Shown piece after piece: positions 26,242 to 35,398 of a stretch of DNA of 64,000 nt. The translations under genes were made by a program, and so were the position numbers. Under the pieces are notes generated by a model. It worked only from the letters and a program-made list of their open reading frames with translations, was not told the origin of the DNA and did not search any database. Position 1 is the stretch's first letter; every line of letters starts with the position of its first letter. The DNA comes from Microbacterium arborescens (GTDB taxonomy: Bacteria; Actinomycetota; Actinomycetes; Actinomycetales; Microbacteriaceae), in NCBI RefSeq assembly GCF_030369635.1, contig NZ_CP128474.1, positions 1,550,001 through 1,614,000 of the forward strand, written 5' to 3'.

Positions 26242-26664
26242 GTGGCTGTCAAGATTCGTCTCAAGCGCCTCGGCAAGATCCGCGCACCCTACTACCGCAT
26301 CGTCGTCGCCGACTCGCGCACCAAGCGCGACGGCCGAGTGATCGAGGAGATCGGTCAGTACCACCCGACCGAAGAGCCCTCGGTCATCAAGGTCGACTCC
26401 GAGCGTGCCCAGTACTGGCTCTCGGTCGGCGCGCAGCCGACGGAGCAGGTCACCGCGCTGCTCAAGCTCACGGGCGACTGGGGCAAGTTCAAGGGCGACA
26501 AGAACGCCGTCTCGACCGTTCGCACGGCCGAGGCCAAGGGCGACTTCGTCGCCGACGCGTCGAAGAAGTCGGTCATCAAGCCGCAGGCCGCGAAGAAGGC
26601 TGAGGAGCCCGCCGCCGAGGCTCCCGCCGACGAGGCCGCCGCCGACGCGACCGACGCGGAGTAA
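26242..26664 (+). CDS. rpsP: 30S ribosomal protein S16
   Basis: Start GTG 26242 behind CAGGAGAAT. Product [20 protein letters not shown] and [18 protein letters not shown] match S16. Length 140 residues: the conserved part ends near residue 85 and is followed by a Lys-rich then Ala/Glu-rich tail common in actinobacteria. First gene of an rpsP-khpA-rimM-trmD operon. Confidence 0.96.
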   Translation: MAVKIRLKRLGKIRAPYYRIVVADSRTKRDGRVIEEIGQYHPTEEPSVIKVDSERAQYWLSVGAQPTEQVTALLKLTGDWGKFKGDKNAVSTVRTAEAKGDFVADASKKSVIKPQAAKKAEEPAAEAPADEAAADATDAE

Positions 26665-26668
26665 TCCG

Positions 26669-26899
26669 TTGCTGTCCGCCGCGCTCGAGCACGTCGTCAA
26701 GGGGATCGTCGATCACCCCGACGACGTCGTCATCCGTTCCTCCTCGTCGCCCCGCGGCGAAGTACTCGAGGTGCGCGTGCACCCCGACGACCGGGGACGG
26801 GTGATCGGGCGCGGCGGGCGCACCGCCAAGGCGCTGCGAGCATTGATTTCCGCGCTGGCCGACGGCACGCGCGTCCGTGTCGACGTCGCGGACGACTGA
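26669..26899 (+). CDS. khpA: KH-domain RNA-binding protein KhpA
   Basis: 76 residues, beginning at TTG 26669 with GGAG about seven bases upstream. The KH motif is GRVIGRGGRTAKALRALIS; the start reads LSAALEHVVKGIVDHPDDVVIR. It is the partner of KhpB in RNA binding in other bacteria and is typically placed between rpsP and rimM. Five bases after rpsP and one base before rimM. Confidence 0.92.
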   Translation: MLSAALEHVVKGIVDHPDDVVIRSSSSPRGEVLEVRVHPDDRGRVIGRGGRTAKALRALISALADGTRVRVDVADD

Positions 26900-26900
26900 G

Positions 26901-27518
26901 ATGGCCGCCGAACCCGCTCGCACTCAGCTGCGCGTCGGGCGCCTCGTCAAGGCGCACGGGCTCAAGGGCGCGCTCAAGCTCGAGCTCTACACCGACGATC
27001 CCGACGGTCGCTTCGTGACGGGCGCAACGTTCACGTTGCAAGTCCCCGAAGCATCACCGTGGCACGGCAAGACCGTGACCGTCCGCGAGTTCCGGTGGAT
27101 GAACTCGCACCCCGTCCTCTTCCTCGAGGACGTCAACGACCGCGACGCCGCCGAGAGCCTCGTGAAGGCCATCCTGTGGGTCGACCAGGACGGCGACGCC
27201 ACTGCTGAGGACGACGCGTGGTTCGACCACCAGCTCGTCGGCCTCGACGTCGTCCGCGACGGGCAGAAGGTCGGACGCATCGCACGCGTCGACCACTTCC
27301 CCGCGCAGGACCTTCTGATCGTCCAGCGCGACGGTGATGACACCGAGGTCCTCGTCCCGTTCGTCAAGGCGATCGTGCCCGAAGTGGATGTCGCGGCGGG
27401 CCGCGTGATCGTCACGCCGCCGGCCGGACTGTTCGAAGAGTTGCCAGCCGAACAGTCGGATGACGCGGTGGAAGCCGCTTCCGACCCTGAGGGCGGCGAC
27501 GCCCCCACCGAGGGCTGA
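26901..27518 (+). CDS. rimM: Ribosome maturation factor RimM
   Basis: Assists assembly of the 30S head by binding S19. 205 residues: RimM N-terminal barrel ([25 protein letters not shown]), then a PRC-barrel ([33 protein letters not shown] and [23 protein letters not shown]). A short acidic C-terminal tail follows. ATG one base after the khpA stop. Confidence 0.95.
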   Translation: MAAEPARTQLRVGRLVKAHGLKGALKLELYTDDPDGRFVTGATFTLQVPEASPWHGKTVTVREFRWMNSHPVLFLEDVNDRDAAESLVKAILWVDQDGDATAEDDAWFDHQLVGLDVVRDGQKVGRIARVDHFPAQDLLIVQRDGDDTEVLVPFVKAIVPEVDVAAGRVIVTPPAGLFEELPAEQSDDAVEAASDPEGGDAPTEG

Positions 27519-27519
27519 C

Positions 27520-28221
27520 GTGCGCGTCGACGTCGTCACGATCTTCCCCGCGTTCTTCGACGTCCTCGAGGTTTCGCTCCTCGGCAAGGCCCGCGGTGCG
27601 GGTCTCCTCGACGTCCGCGTTCACGACCTGCGCGACTACGCCACCGATCGTCATCGGACCGTCGACGACACCCCCTACGGCGGCGGCGCCGGCATGGTGA
27701 TGAAGCCCGAGCCCTGGGGGCTCGCGCTCGATGCGATCGTGGCGGATGCGGCCGACCGGCCGACGTTCATCTTTCCCTCGCCCGCCGGCGAGCGGTTCTC
27801 GCAGGCGTCGGCGCGTCAGCTCAGCGGAGCATCGCACCTGGTGTTCGGCTGCGGACGCTACGAAGGGATCGACGAGCGCGTGTTCACGTACGCTGCGACC
27901 CTCGGCGACGTCCGACTCATGAGCCTCGGCGACTACGTCCTCAACGGAGGAGAGGTCGCCTCGATGGCGATGATCGAAGCGATCGGTCGCCTCATTCCCG
28001 GCGTCGTGGGCAACCCGGAGAGCCTCGTCGAGGAGTCTCACGAGGACGGGCTGCTCGAGTACCCCTCCTACACCAAGCCCGCGTCGTGGCGGGGCCACGA
28101 TGTGCCGGACGTCCTGCTCAGCGGACACCACGGCCGCGTCGCGGAGTGGCGGCACGCTCAGCGGGTCGAGCGCACGCGCCAGCGCCGTCCCGACCTGCTC
28201 CCCGGCGGCCTCGGGGACTGA
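27520..28221 (+). CDS. trmD: tRNA (guanine-37-N1)-methyltransferase
   Basis: Knotted SPOUT methyltransferase that methylates G37 and prevents frameshifting. 233 residues from GTG 27520. Motifs: [64 protein letters not shown] and [11 protein letters not shown]. Last gene of the rpsP operon, one base after rimM; it converges on map. Confidence 0.96.
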   Translation: MRVDVVTIFPAFFDVLEVSLLGKARGAGLLDVRVHDLRDYATDRHRTVDDTPYGGGAGMVMKPEPWGLALDAIVADAADRPTFIFPSPAGERFSQASARQLSGASHLVFGCGRYEGIDERVFTYAATLGDVRLMSLGDYVLNGGEVASMAMIEAIGRLIPGVVGNPESLVEESHEDGLLEYPSYTKPASWRGHDVPDVLLSGHHGRVAEWRHAQRVERTRQRRPDLLPGGLGD

Positions 28222-28257
28222 GCGCTCGTCGGGATCGGCCGAGCCCGCCGCGGCCCC

Positions 28258-29040
28258 TCAGTCGACGCCGAGGAAAGAGCGGTCGGTGAGGATCACGGGG
28301 CCCTCGGCCGTGATCGCGACGGTGTGCTCCGAATGTGCCCCACGCGATCCGTCGGCGCTGCGCAACGTCCATCCGTCCGCGTCGGTGATGAGCTTGTCCG
28401 TGGTCTGCAGGAACCACGGCTCGAGCGCCACGACGAGGCCGGCGCGAAGCGGATAGCCCCGGCCGGGCTTGCCGTCGTTGGGGACATGGGGATCGCCGTG
28501 CATCTCGCGGCCGACGCCGTGTCCGCCGAAGTCGGTGTTGATCGACAGTCCGTCGGCCCGGGCGACCGTCGCGACGGCGTGCGAGATGTCGCCGATCTTG
28601 TTGCCCACGACGGCGGCGCTGATCGCCGCGTCAAGCGCGCGCTCGGTCGTGTCGATGAGCGCGAGGTCTTCGTCACGAGCGGTGCCGACCACGAACGACA
28701 CCGCCGAGTCGGCGACCCAGCCGTCGACGGAGACGGCGAAGTCGAGCGTGACGAGGTCGCCGTCGCGCAGCGCATAGTCGTGGGGGAGGCCGTGGAGGAC
28801 CGCATCGTTGATCGAGGTGCAGATGACCTTGCCGAACGGACTCGCCCCGAAGGACGGGTGGTAGTCGATGTAGCACGACTCAGCGCCGGCACGTCGGATG
28901 AGCTCGTGCGCGCGCCGGTCGATCGCCAGGAGGTTCGTCCCGACCTTCGTCTCGTCGCGAAGGGTCGCCAGCGTCTCGGCGACGAAGCGTCCAGCCGGAC
29001 GCATCGCTTCGATCTCGGCAGGTGTGCGCAGCTCGATCAT
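28258..29040 (-). CDS. map: Methionine aminopeptidase, type I
   Basis: Removes the initiator methionine. 260 residues; metal ligands are visible in VTLDFAVSVDGWVADSAVSF (two Asp), GHGVGREMHGDPHV (His), ALEPWF (Glu) and SEHTVAI (Glu). ATG 29040 has GAGAGGATC upstream. Upstream in-frame starts give low-complexity sequence and are rejected. Divergent from the small membrane protein gene. Confidence 0.95.
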   Translation of the reverse strand: MIELRTPAEIEAMRPAGRFVAETLATLRDETKVGTNLLAIDRRAHELIRRAGAESCYIDYHPSFGASPFGKVICTSINDAVLHGLPHDYALRDGDLVTLDFAVSVDGWVADSAVSFVVGTARDEDLALIDTTERALDAAISAAVVGNKIGDISHAVATVARADGLSINTDFGGHGVGREMHGDPHVPNDGKPGRGYPLRAGLVVALEPWFLQTTDKLITDADGWTLRSADGSRGAHSEHTVAITAEGPVILTDRSFLGVD

Positions 29041-29092
29041 CGTGATCCTCTCTTCAGGTTCTATCCTGCCGGACCGGCGTAGCATCAGGAGC

Positions 29093-29587
29093 ATGTGGCT
29101 GCGACGCGCACTCTTCTCCTGGCTCCTCCCGGCAGCTGTCGTGCTGCCGCTCTGGCTCGTCGTCGGTTGGGCGATCTCGGGAGCGGGCGGCTGGGTCTTC
29201 CTGTGGGTGCTGTTCATCGCAGTGCCTGCCGTGTTGATCGGCCAGCTGGTGACCACGTTGCTCGTGCGGGCTCGGGGCACCGTCCGGCACTCCCGGATGC
29301 TGTCGTGGTGGGACGTCCTGGTCTTCGCCGTGTGGCACGGGCTCATCATCGCGATCGGGTTCTACCCCGCTGGCGCCTTCTGGCCGCTGCTGTTCGCAGC
29401 GGTCGCCGCATTCCTCGCCGTCTTCTGGGTTTCGCTGTGGCAACTCTTCCGCGAAGCGCGCCCCGTCTCGCTGTTCTCGGTGGCGACCGATCCGAGCTAC
29501 CTCCGTGAGGCGATGCGGCCGAGTTCCGAGCGTCTCCCCGACGAGAAGGTCGTGATCATCGAAGAGGTCCGGCGCAGCGACAGCTGA
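29093..29587 (+). CDS. Small integral membrane protein
   Basis: 164 residues with four hydrophobic segments: about 8-28, 34-57, 74-93 and 96-117 (starts MWLRRALFSWLLPAAVVLPL). The last 45 residues are soluble and acidic (DEKVVIIEEVRRSDS). ATG 29093 behind AGGAGC. No recognised family or function. Between map and rplS. Confidence 0.72.
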   Translation: MWLRRALFSWLLPAAVVLPLWLVVGWAISGAGGWVFLWVLFIAVPAVLIGQLVTTLLVRARGTVRHSRMLSWWDVLVFAVWHGLIIAIGFYPAGAFWPLLFAAVAAFLAVFWVSLWQLFREARPVSLFSVATDPSYLREAMRPSSERLPDEKVVIIEEVRRSDS

Positions 29588-29589
29588 CG

Positions 29590-29742
29590 TTTTGGTGCGC
29601 GGGGCGCGGCGTGGCAGAATGGACGCTTGTGCCCTGACAGTTCTCTGCCTCAGGGGAGCGGCGCCCGGCGGGCGCCCGGGGCACCGCATCCTTATTCAAC
29701 TTTTTCGTGGTCGACCTGAGGCGGTCGCAGGAAGAACAGATC
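29590..29742 (+). promoter_or_regulatory. Structured rplS leader
   Basis: The 155 bases before rplS hold two hairpins: CCCTGA/TCAGGG (29632-29637, 29650-29655) and GCGCCC/GGGCGC with a GGC loop (29661-29675). A promoter-like CAGAAT lies at about 29615. Placement suggests an L19 autoregulatory leader, but no known motif is recognised. Confidence 0.35.
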
Positions 29743-30090
29743 ATGCAGATCCTCGACTCCGTCGACGCAGCATCGCTGCGTAGCGACATCCCCGCATTCG
29801 CCCCCGGAGACACCGTCAAGGTGCACGTCAACATCACCGAGGGCAACCGCTCGCGTATCCAGGTCTTCCAGGGCGTCGTCATCGGCCGCTCGGGCGACGG
29901 CGTGCGCGAGACCTTCACCGTCCGGAAGATCAGCTTCCAGGTCGGCGTCGAGCGCACCTTCCCCGTCCACAGCCCCGTGATCGACCACATCGAGGTCGTC
30001 ACGCGCGGTGACGTCCGTCGCGCGAAGCTGTACTACCTGCGCAACCTGCGCGGCAAGAAGGCGAAGATCAAGGAGAAGCGCGACCGCTGA
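29743..30090 (+). CDS. rplS: 50S ribosomal protein L19
   Basis: 115 residues at the 30S-50S interface. ATG 29743 ([19 protein letters not shown]) is preferred to one at 29707 because AGGAAG lies upstream and homologues start here. Conserved blocks [32 protein letters not shown] and [18 protein letters not shown] are present. Confidence 0.95.
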   Translation: MQILDSVDAASLRSDIPAFAPGDTVKVHVNITEGNRSRIQVFQGVVIGRSGDGVRETFTVRKISFQVGVERTFPVHSPVIDHIEVVTRGDVRRAKLYYLRNLRGKKAKIKEKRDR

Positions 30091-30109
30091 TAGCAGCGAC
30101 GCATTCTCT

Positions 30110-30139
30110 GGATGCCCCGGGCTCAGGCTCGGGGCATCC
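30110..30139 (+). terminator. Terminator after rplS
   Basis: GGATGCCCCG (30110-30119) and CGGGGCATCC (30130-30139) form a perfect 10-base stem with a 10-base loop, 20 bases after the rplS stop. The downstream sequence GTCGTC is only weakly T-rich. Confidence 0.7.
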
Positions 30140-30231
30140 GTCGTCTGCGCTGCGCGGTGACCGGCGTTGGCCGCGGAATGTGCGACCCTGGGTAGGGCTC
30201 CCCGGCGGGTGAGTCGGATGAGAGGCGATGA

Positions 30232-30975
30232 ATGACCACCGATGACCTTGCCGCGCAGGCGCCGAAGCCCGCGCGTTCACGATCACGTCGCCTCGGCCTG
30301 CTGCTCCGCGACGTCCTGGTGATCGTCGCCATCGCACTCGCGGTGTCGTTCCTGGTCAAGACGTTTCTCGTCCGCTCGTTCTACATCCCCTCCGGGTCGA
30401 TGGAACGCACGCTGCTGAAGGACGACCGGATCCTCGTCGACCAGCTCACGCCCCGATTCGGCGGCTACGCGCGCGGCGACGTCGTCGTCTTCCGTGATCC
30501 GGGCGGTTGGCTCCCCGCGACGGTCGAGCCGGCGCGCCCCCCGCTCGTGGAGGGGATGGACTGGGTGCTCTCGATCGTCGGACTGTCAGCCCCCGACAGC
30601 AAAGACCACCTCATCAAGCGCATCATCGGAATGCCGGGCGACCACGTCGTGTGCTGCAACGCCGTCGGCCAGATCACCGTGAACGACGTGCCGATCGACG
30701 AGTCGTCGTACGTGTCGCTCGCCGACGGGCAGTCGGCTCCACAGGAGGTGCCGTTCGATGTGACGGTGCCGGAGAACTCGCTGTGGGTGCTCGGTGACAA
30801 CCGCGATCACTCGCGGGACTCGCGCTACAACCGCGATCAGCCTTCGCAAGGCTTCGTCCCGCTCGACAACGTGGTCGGACGAGCCTTCCTCATCACGTGG
30901 CCGCTCGACCGTTTCGGTCTCATCGATTTTCACCACGACGCCTTCGCGGGTGTTCCCGCGCCTGTGACGCGATGA
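30232..30975 (+). CDS. lepB: Signal peptidase I
   Basis: Membrane serine protease that cleaves Sec and Tat signal peptides. 247 residues with one N-terminal membrane helix (VLVIVAIALAVSFLVKTFLV, about 27-45). Catalytic Ser in YIPSGSMERTL and Lys in LIKRIIGMPGD; box E is VLGDNRDHSRDSR. A cysteine pair in VVCCNAVG sits near the active site. ATG overlaps rnhB by 4 bases at its end (ATGA). Confidence 0.95.
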   Translation: MTTDDLAAQAPKPARSRSRRLGLLLRDVLVIVAIALAVSFLVKTFLVRSFYIPSGSMERTLLKDDRILVDQLTPRFGGYARGDVVVFRDPGGWLPATVEPARPPLVEGMDWVLSIVGLSAPDSKDHLIKRIIGMPGDHVVCCNAVGQITVNDVPIDESSYVSLADGQSAPQEVPFDVTVPENSLWVLGDNRDHSRDSRYNRDQPSQGFVPLDNVVGRAFLITWPLDRFGLIDFHHDAFAGVPAPVTR

Positions 30976-31631
30976 CCGTCGTCGCGCCCCGGCTGACCGT
31001 CGAACGGCGGCTGCTGCGCGAGTACGAGCTCGTCGTCGCCCTCGACGAGGTGGGGCGCGGTGCGCTCGCGGGGCCGGTGTCGGTGGGCGCCGCCGTGCTC
31101 GACGCGTGCGGCGCACGCCGGCGCATCCCCGAAGGACTGCGCGATTCCAAGCTCGTCACGGAGCTCCGCAGGCCCGAGCTGGCAGCGAGAGCCGCGGACT
31201 GGGTCATGGCGTCTGCGGTCGGGTCGGCGACGCCGGCCGAGATCGACGAGATGGGGATCATGCGGGCCCTGGGGCTCGCCGCCGTCCGCGCGATCCAGAG
31301 CCTCGACGGCATCGACCCCTTCGCCGCGGAGACCGTCGTGATCTTGGACGGCAATCACGACTACGTGAGCCCGATGGCCGGACCGGGCATGACCGTTCAG
31401 ACGATCATCAAGGCCGACCGGGACTGCGCCAGCGCCGCGGCGGCGTCGGTCATCGCCAAGGTGGCTCGCGACGCTCACATGACCGGGCTTCACGATGAGA
31501 CGCCGATGTACGAGTGGGCGCGGAACAAGGGATACGCCAGCGCGGTCCACCGCGCTGCGATCCGTGACCACGGGCTGTCGCGTCATCATCGGGCGTCGTG
31601 GGCGATCGCCGACGCGCCGACCCTGTTCTGA
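30972..31631 (+). CDS. rnhB: Ribonuclease HII
   Basis: Cleaves RNA-DNA hybrids and single ribonucleotides. 219 residues from ATG 30972, coupled to lepB. Catalytic acids in ALDEVGRGALAGPV (Asp, Glu), VILDGNHDYV (Asp) and KADRDCASAAAASVIAKV (Asp). The N-terminal start MTVVAPRLTVERRLL is standard. Confidence 0.95.
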   Translation: MTVVAPRLTVERRLLREYELVVALDEVGRGALAGPVSVGAAVLDACGARRRIPEGLRDSKLVTELRRPELAARAADWVMASAVGSATPAEIDEMGIMRALGLAAVRAIQSLDGIDPFAAETVVILDGNHDYVSPMAGPGMTVQTIIKADRDCASAAAASVIAKVARDAHMTGLHDETPMYEWARNKGYASAVHRAAIRDHGLSRHHRASWAIADAPTLF

Positions 31632-31682
31632 GCCGGACGTGCCGGGGGTGGCCGGGGACGATCACGGCGTGCTGCCGCCGCC

Positions 31683-31688
31683 TAGGAT
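31683..31688 (+). promoter_or_regulatory. Probable -10 box of the DUF2469 gene
   Basis: TAGGAT, nine bases before ATG 31698. Confidence 0.45.
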
Positions 31689-31697
31689 GGAAGCACC

Positions 31698-32021
31698 ATG
31701 GATGACGAAGTCTTCGAAGACTATGACCGCGAGCTGGAGCTGGCGCTCTACAAGGAGTACCGCGACGTCGTGTCGCAGTTCCAGTACGTGATCGAGACCG
31801 AGCGTCGCTTCTACCTCGCGAACGACGTCAACGTCGTTCGTCGCGACACCGAGCACGACTTCTACTTCGAGCTCACGATGAACGACGTGTGGGTCTGGGA
31901 CATCTACCGAGCCGACCGTTTCGTGAAGTCCGTGCGCGTGCTCACCTTCAAGGACGTCAACGTCGAAGAGCTCCAGCGTCGCGACTTCGAGCTTCCCGAC
32001 GAGCTCTCGCTCGACAGCTGA
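31698..32021 (+). CDS. DUF2469 family protein
   Basis: 107-residue acidic protein conserved in actinobacteria between rnhB and yraN. It reads MDDEVFEDYDRELELALYKE, then YVIETERRFYLANDVNV and DVWVWDIYRADRFVKSVRVL. No catalytic motif is visible and the function is unknown; its constant place next to rnhB suggests a housekeeping role. Confidence 0.88.
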   Translation: MDDEVFEDYDRELELALYKEYRDVVSQFQYVIETERRFYLANDVNVVRRDTEHDFYFELTMNDVWVWDIYRADRFVKSVRVLTFKDVNVEELQRRDFELPDELSLDS

Positions 32022-32111
32022 CCTTCCTCCCCAGGACCGTCTCCTTGCCGGTTCTGCACGGGCTCACGGCCGTGGCACCCGGGTCGTCCGCCGCCGCGCG
32101 AGAGTGCTCGT

Positions 32112-32474
32112 ATGGCAGCGAAAGACGACCGGGGCCGCGCCGGTGAAGAGCGGGCCGCGCGGCACCTGACCCGCCTCGGCTACGAGATACTCGACCGCAA
32201 CTGGCGTGACCGCCAGGGCGAGATCGACATCGTCGCGGTGTCGCGCGACGAGCTCGTCATCGTCGAGGTCAAGACCCGGCGGACCGCGGCGTACGGGCAC
32301 CCGTTCGAGGCGGTCGACGAGCGCAAGAAGGACCGGCTGTGGCGCCTCGCGTGCGCGTGGATCGCCGCACATCCGGGGGAGGTGCGCGGACGCCGTATTC
32401 GTCTCGACGTCATCGGCATCACCGGCGACGACGTCGAGGCGGCGGTGCTCGAGCACGTCGAGGATCTCCGATGA
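32112..32474 (+). CDS. YraN family (UPF0102) nuclease-like protein
   Basis: 120 residues with a restriction-endonuclease-like core: GYEILDRNWRDRQGEIDIVAVSRDELVIVEVKTRR holds the E, D and ExK acidic residues. Likely a Holliday-junction or single-strand nuclease by family, not proven. Its end overlaps comM by 4 bases (ATGA). Confidence 0.88.
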   Translation: MAAKDDRGRAGEERAARHLTRLGYEILDRNWRDRQGEIDIVAVSRDELVIVEVKTRRTAAYGHPFEAVDERKKDRLWRLACAWIAAHPGEVRGRRIRLDVIGITGDDVEAAVLEHVEDLR

Positions 32475-33534
32475 GCCTCGGCCGCACCTGGGCGGTCTCG
32501 CTCACGGGGCTGGCCGGCGATCTCGTCGAGGTCGAGGCCGACCTGTCGAACCAGACGCCCGCGTTCCGCATCGTCGGACTCGCCGACCGGGCCCTCGCCG
32601 AGGCGCAGCAGCGCGTGCACAACGCCTGCCAGAACAGCGGGCTGCCGCTGTCACGACGTCGTGTGACGGTCAATCTCTCCCCGGCCAGCCTCCCGAAGCA
32701 GGGATCGGGTTTCGATGTCGCCATCGCGGCGGCTGCGCTCGCGACAGAGCTGCCGATGGATCCGGTGTCCCTTGCCGACACGGTCCACATCGGTGAGCTG
32801 GGCCTCGACGGACGCCTCCGGCCGGTTCCGGGAGTGCTCCCCGCGGTGATCGCCGCGGCGCGGGCACGACGGCGGACGGTCATCGTTCCCGAGGCCTGCC
32901 GAGCCGAAGCCGCTCTCGTCGACGGCATCCGGGTCGTCGGATGCCGCACCCTCGCAGGCGTCGCGCGCTGGCACGGGCTCGACATCGATGGTGACGACGA
33001 AGCGGTGCCCGAGGTGCCGGGACCGGCCGCGGGGCGAGGGAGCAGCGGCGACGACCCACCCGGGGAGGACCTGTCGGACATACGCGGACAGGAGGAGGCG
33101 ATCGACGCGCTCGTCGTGGCGGCCGCCGGCGGCCATCATCTGCTCATGAGCGGTCCGCCCGGCGCGGGCAAGACCATGCTCGCACGACGCCTGCCGGGGA
33201 TCCTGCCCGCGCTCGACGACGAGACCGCGCTTCAGGTGGCGTCCATACGCTCGCTGTCCGGCACGGTCGTCGACAGCCTGAGCAGGGTTCCTCCGTTCGA
33301 GGCGCCGCATCACAGCGTGAGCGTCGCCGCGCTGGTGGGCGGCGGCAGCAGGTCGTTGCGCCCGGGGGCGATCGCTCGCGCGAGCGGGGGCGTGCTGTTC
33401 CTCGACGAGGCTGGTGAGTACAGCGCCCACGCGTTGGATTCTCTGCGTCAGCCGCTCGAGGCGGGGTCGATCGACATACACAGGGCGGGGTTCCGCGCGA
33501 CGCTGCCGGCGAGGTTCCAGCTGGTCGTTCTGGC
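32471..33534 (+). pseudogene. comM: comM 5' part, interrupted by the island
   Basis: N-terminal two-thirds of the AAA+ branch-migration helicase ComM (YifB), which helps integrate DNA during transformation. Present: the ChlI domain (WAVSLTGLAGDLVEVEADLS, ATELPMDPVSLADTVHIG), Walker A SGPPGAGKTMLARR, and FLDEAGEYSAHALDSLRQPL (Walker B). The match stops after ARFQLVVLA; the rest is at 55040-55531. The frame runs on in island DNA to a stop at 33691 with no ComM similarity. Joining the two halves gives 1551 bases, exactly 517 codons with stop. Confidence 0.95.
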
Positions 33535-33540
33535 TTGTGT
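33530..33540 (+). repeat. Left island junction (attL): CTGGC and inverted end
   Basis: CTGGC at 33530-33534 repeats at 55040-55044. GCTTGTGT at 33533-33540 is inverted at 55033-55040 (ACACAAGC). Confidence 0.85.
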
Positions 33541-33793
33541 ACGACTGGGCAGTGTCCGGCACCCATCTCGCGTTTCGGCGCCCCACGGCAGGCCAGCGGC
33601 CCTTGTGGCCGTCGAATGCCGACCGAATGGGGGGACGAATCGGTGCGCTATGTGCCTGGATTACGAGTCCGACGTCGGTGTTTCTGGATAGCATCGGACT
33701 ACGTTGTACGCGTTGGAGGACCTCCGCGCGAACGGCGTGAAGACAGCCGGAGCACGACGCCGACAGAGGCTTCGTCGAAGCCTGAGGAGCGCA
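33541..33793. other. Left-end non-coding segment before hsdM
   Basis: About 250 bases with no supported gene. The comM frame continues to 33691 without homology. The hsd promoter should lie here (a TAGCAT box at about 33687 is a weak candidate). GAGGAG at 33784 is the hsdM ribosome site. Confidence 0.4.
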
Positions 33794-35398
33794 GTGCCCC
33801 CGAAGAAGAAGCAGGCGCAGTCACTCGAGGAGACCTTGTGGGAGGCAGCCACTGCGCTGCGCTCGTCGATGGATGCGGCTGAGTACAAGCATGTCGTCCT
33901 CGGTCTCATCTTCCTGAAGTACGTCTCGGACACCTTCATGGTCCGTCACGACGACCTCGTGCGCCTCGTCAACGACGAGTCCTCGGACTACTTCATGCCC
34001 AACGAGGCGGCGAAGCTCTCAGTCCTCGAGGACCGGGACGAGTACACCGCCGAAGGCGTCTTCTGGATTCCGGAGGGTCACCGTTGGGATGACCTGAAGA
34101 AGGCAGCCAAGCAGGCGGACGTCGGCGGACGCATCGACAAGGCCATGGAGGCCATCGAACGCGAGAACCCAAGCCTCAAGGGCGTGTTGCCGAAGAACTT
34201 CTCGCGCCAGGAGCTGACTCCCGCGATGCTCGGTGGACTGATCGACGTATTCTCCCGCAACGATCTCGCCGCCGCGGAGCACAAAGACCTCGACGTCCTT
34301 GGGCGCGTGTACGAGTATTTTCTTGGTAAGTTCGCTGGCGGCGAGGGCAAGCGCGGCGGCCAGTACTACACTCCCCGCTCTGTGGTGCAACTGCTCGTCG
34401 AGATGCTCCAGCCGTACCACGGACGGGTCTACGACCCCGCTTGCGGCTCGGGCGGCATGTTCGTCCAGGCCGACAAGTTCGTGCGCGCCCACGGCGGCAC
34501 TCACGCCGACATCTCGGTCTACGGCCAGGAGTCGGTGCCGACCACTTGGCGTCTGGCGAAGATGAACCTCGCATTGCGCGGCATCGAGGCAAACCTGGGC
34601 CCGGAGTGGGGCGACTCTTTCCACGCTGACAAGCATCCTGATTTGCGCGCCGACTTCGTGATCGCGAACCCGCCCTTTAACCAGAACGACTGGGGTGGGG
34701 AGCGCTTGGCGAGCGATCCGCGCTGGAAGTACGGCACGCCGCCGACAGGCAACGCCAACTACGGCTGGATCCAGCACATGTTGCATCACCTGTCGCCGAC
34801 CGGCACGATGGCGACCGTACTCGCAAACGGGTCGCTCTCGAGTCAGCAGAACGGTGAGGGCGACATTCGAAGGAGACTCGTCGAAGCGGATCTCGTCGAG
34901 TGCATCGTTGCGTTGCCGCCGCAGCTCTTCTTCGGCACTCAGATACCCGTTTGTCTGTGGTTCATGACGAAGAACAAGGCAGGCATTCCGAACGGCCTCA
35001 AGACACGGAAGCGGACGGGCGAGACGCTCTTCATCGACGCACGCAAGAACCTCGGCTACATGGAGACTCGTACAGTGCGAGCCTTCGCTGACGAAGATAT
35101 CAACAAGATCGCCGACGCATACCACTCGTGGCGTGGCACAGAGACGAGCGATGGCGAACCCTACAAAGATGTCGCAGGATTCTGCCGGTCCGTGCCGACG
35201 AGTGAGATCGCCGAGCATGACTACATTCTGACGCCGGGCCGCTACGTCGGGGCTGAGGACGCAGAGGACGATGGCGAGCCGCTCGACGAGAAGATCGCCC
35301 GCCTGAGCGCGAGCATCCGCGACGGCTTTGCGATGCGCGGTCGTCTGGAAGACCGCATGCGTGCTGCGCTTGACGCGCTGGTGGTGGCGGATGAGTGA
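33794..35398 (+). CDS. hsdM: Type I restriction-modification system, methyltransferase subunit HsdM
   Basis: N6-adenine DNA methyltransferase subunit. The start is taken as GTG 33794, behind GAGGAG, giving MPPKKKQAQSLEETLWEAA; a start 90 bases upstream adds an unlikely Arg-rich stretch. 534 residues. N-terminal HsdM helical domain (HVVLGLIFLKYVSDTF, SRNDLAAAEHKDLDVLGRVYE), SAM-binding YDPACGSGGMF near residue 213, catalytic NPPF near residue 292, and LPPQLFFGTQIPVCLWF. It overlaps hsdS by 8 bases. Confidence 0.95.
   Translation: MPPKKKQAQSLEETLWEAATALRSSMDAAEYKHVVLGLIFLKYVSDTFMVRHDDLVRLVNDESSDYFMPNEAAKLSVLEDRDEYTAEGVFWIPEGHRWDDLKKAAKQADVGGRIDKAMEAIERENPSLKGVLPKNFSRQELTPAMLGGLIDVFSRNDLAAAEHKDLDVLGRVYEYFLGKFAGGEGKRGGQYYTPRSVVQLLVEMLQPYHGRVYDPACGSGGMFVQADKFVRAHGGTHADISVYGQESVPTTWRLAKMNLALRGIEANLGPEWGDSFHADKHPDLRADFVIANPPFNQNDWGGERLASDPRWKYGTPPTGNANYGWIQHMLHHLSPTGTMATVLANGSLSSQQNGEGDIRRRLVEADLVECIVALPPQLFFGTQIPVCLWFMTKNKAGIPNGLKTRKRTGETLFIDARKNLGYMETRTVRAFADEDINKIADAYHSWRGTETSDGEPYKDVAGFCRSVPTSEIAEHDYILTPGRYVGAEDAEDDGEPLDEKIARLSASIRDGFAMRGRLEDRMRAALDALVVADE

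Noticed and set aside
33535..33691. ComM frame continuing into the island
   Set aside because: Similarity to ComM stops at the junction; the extra codons are chance readthrough.
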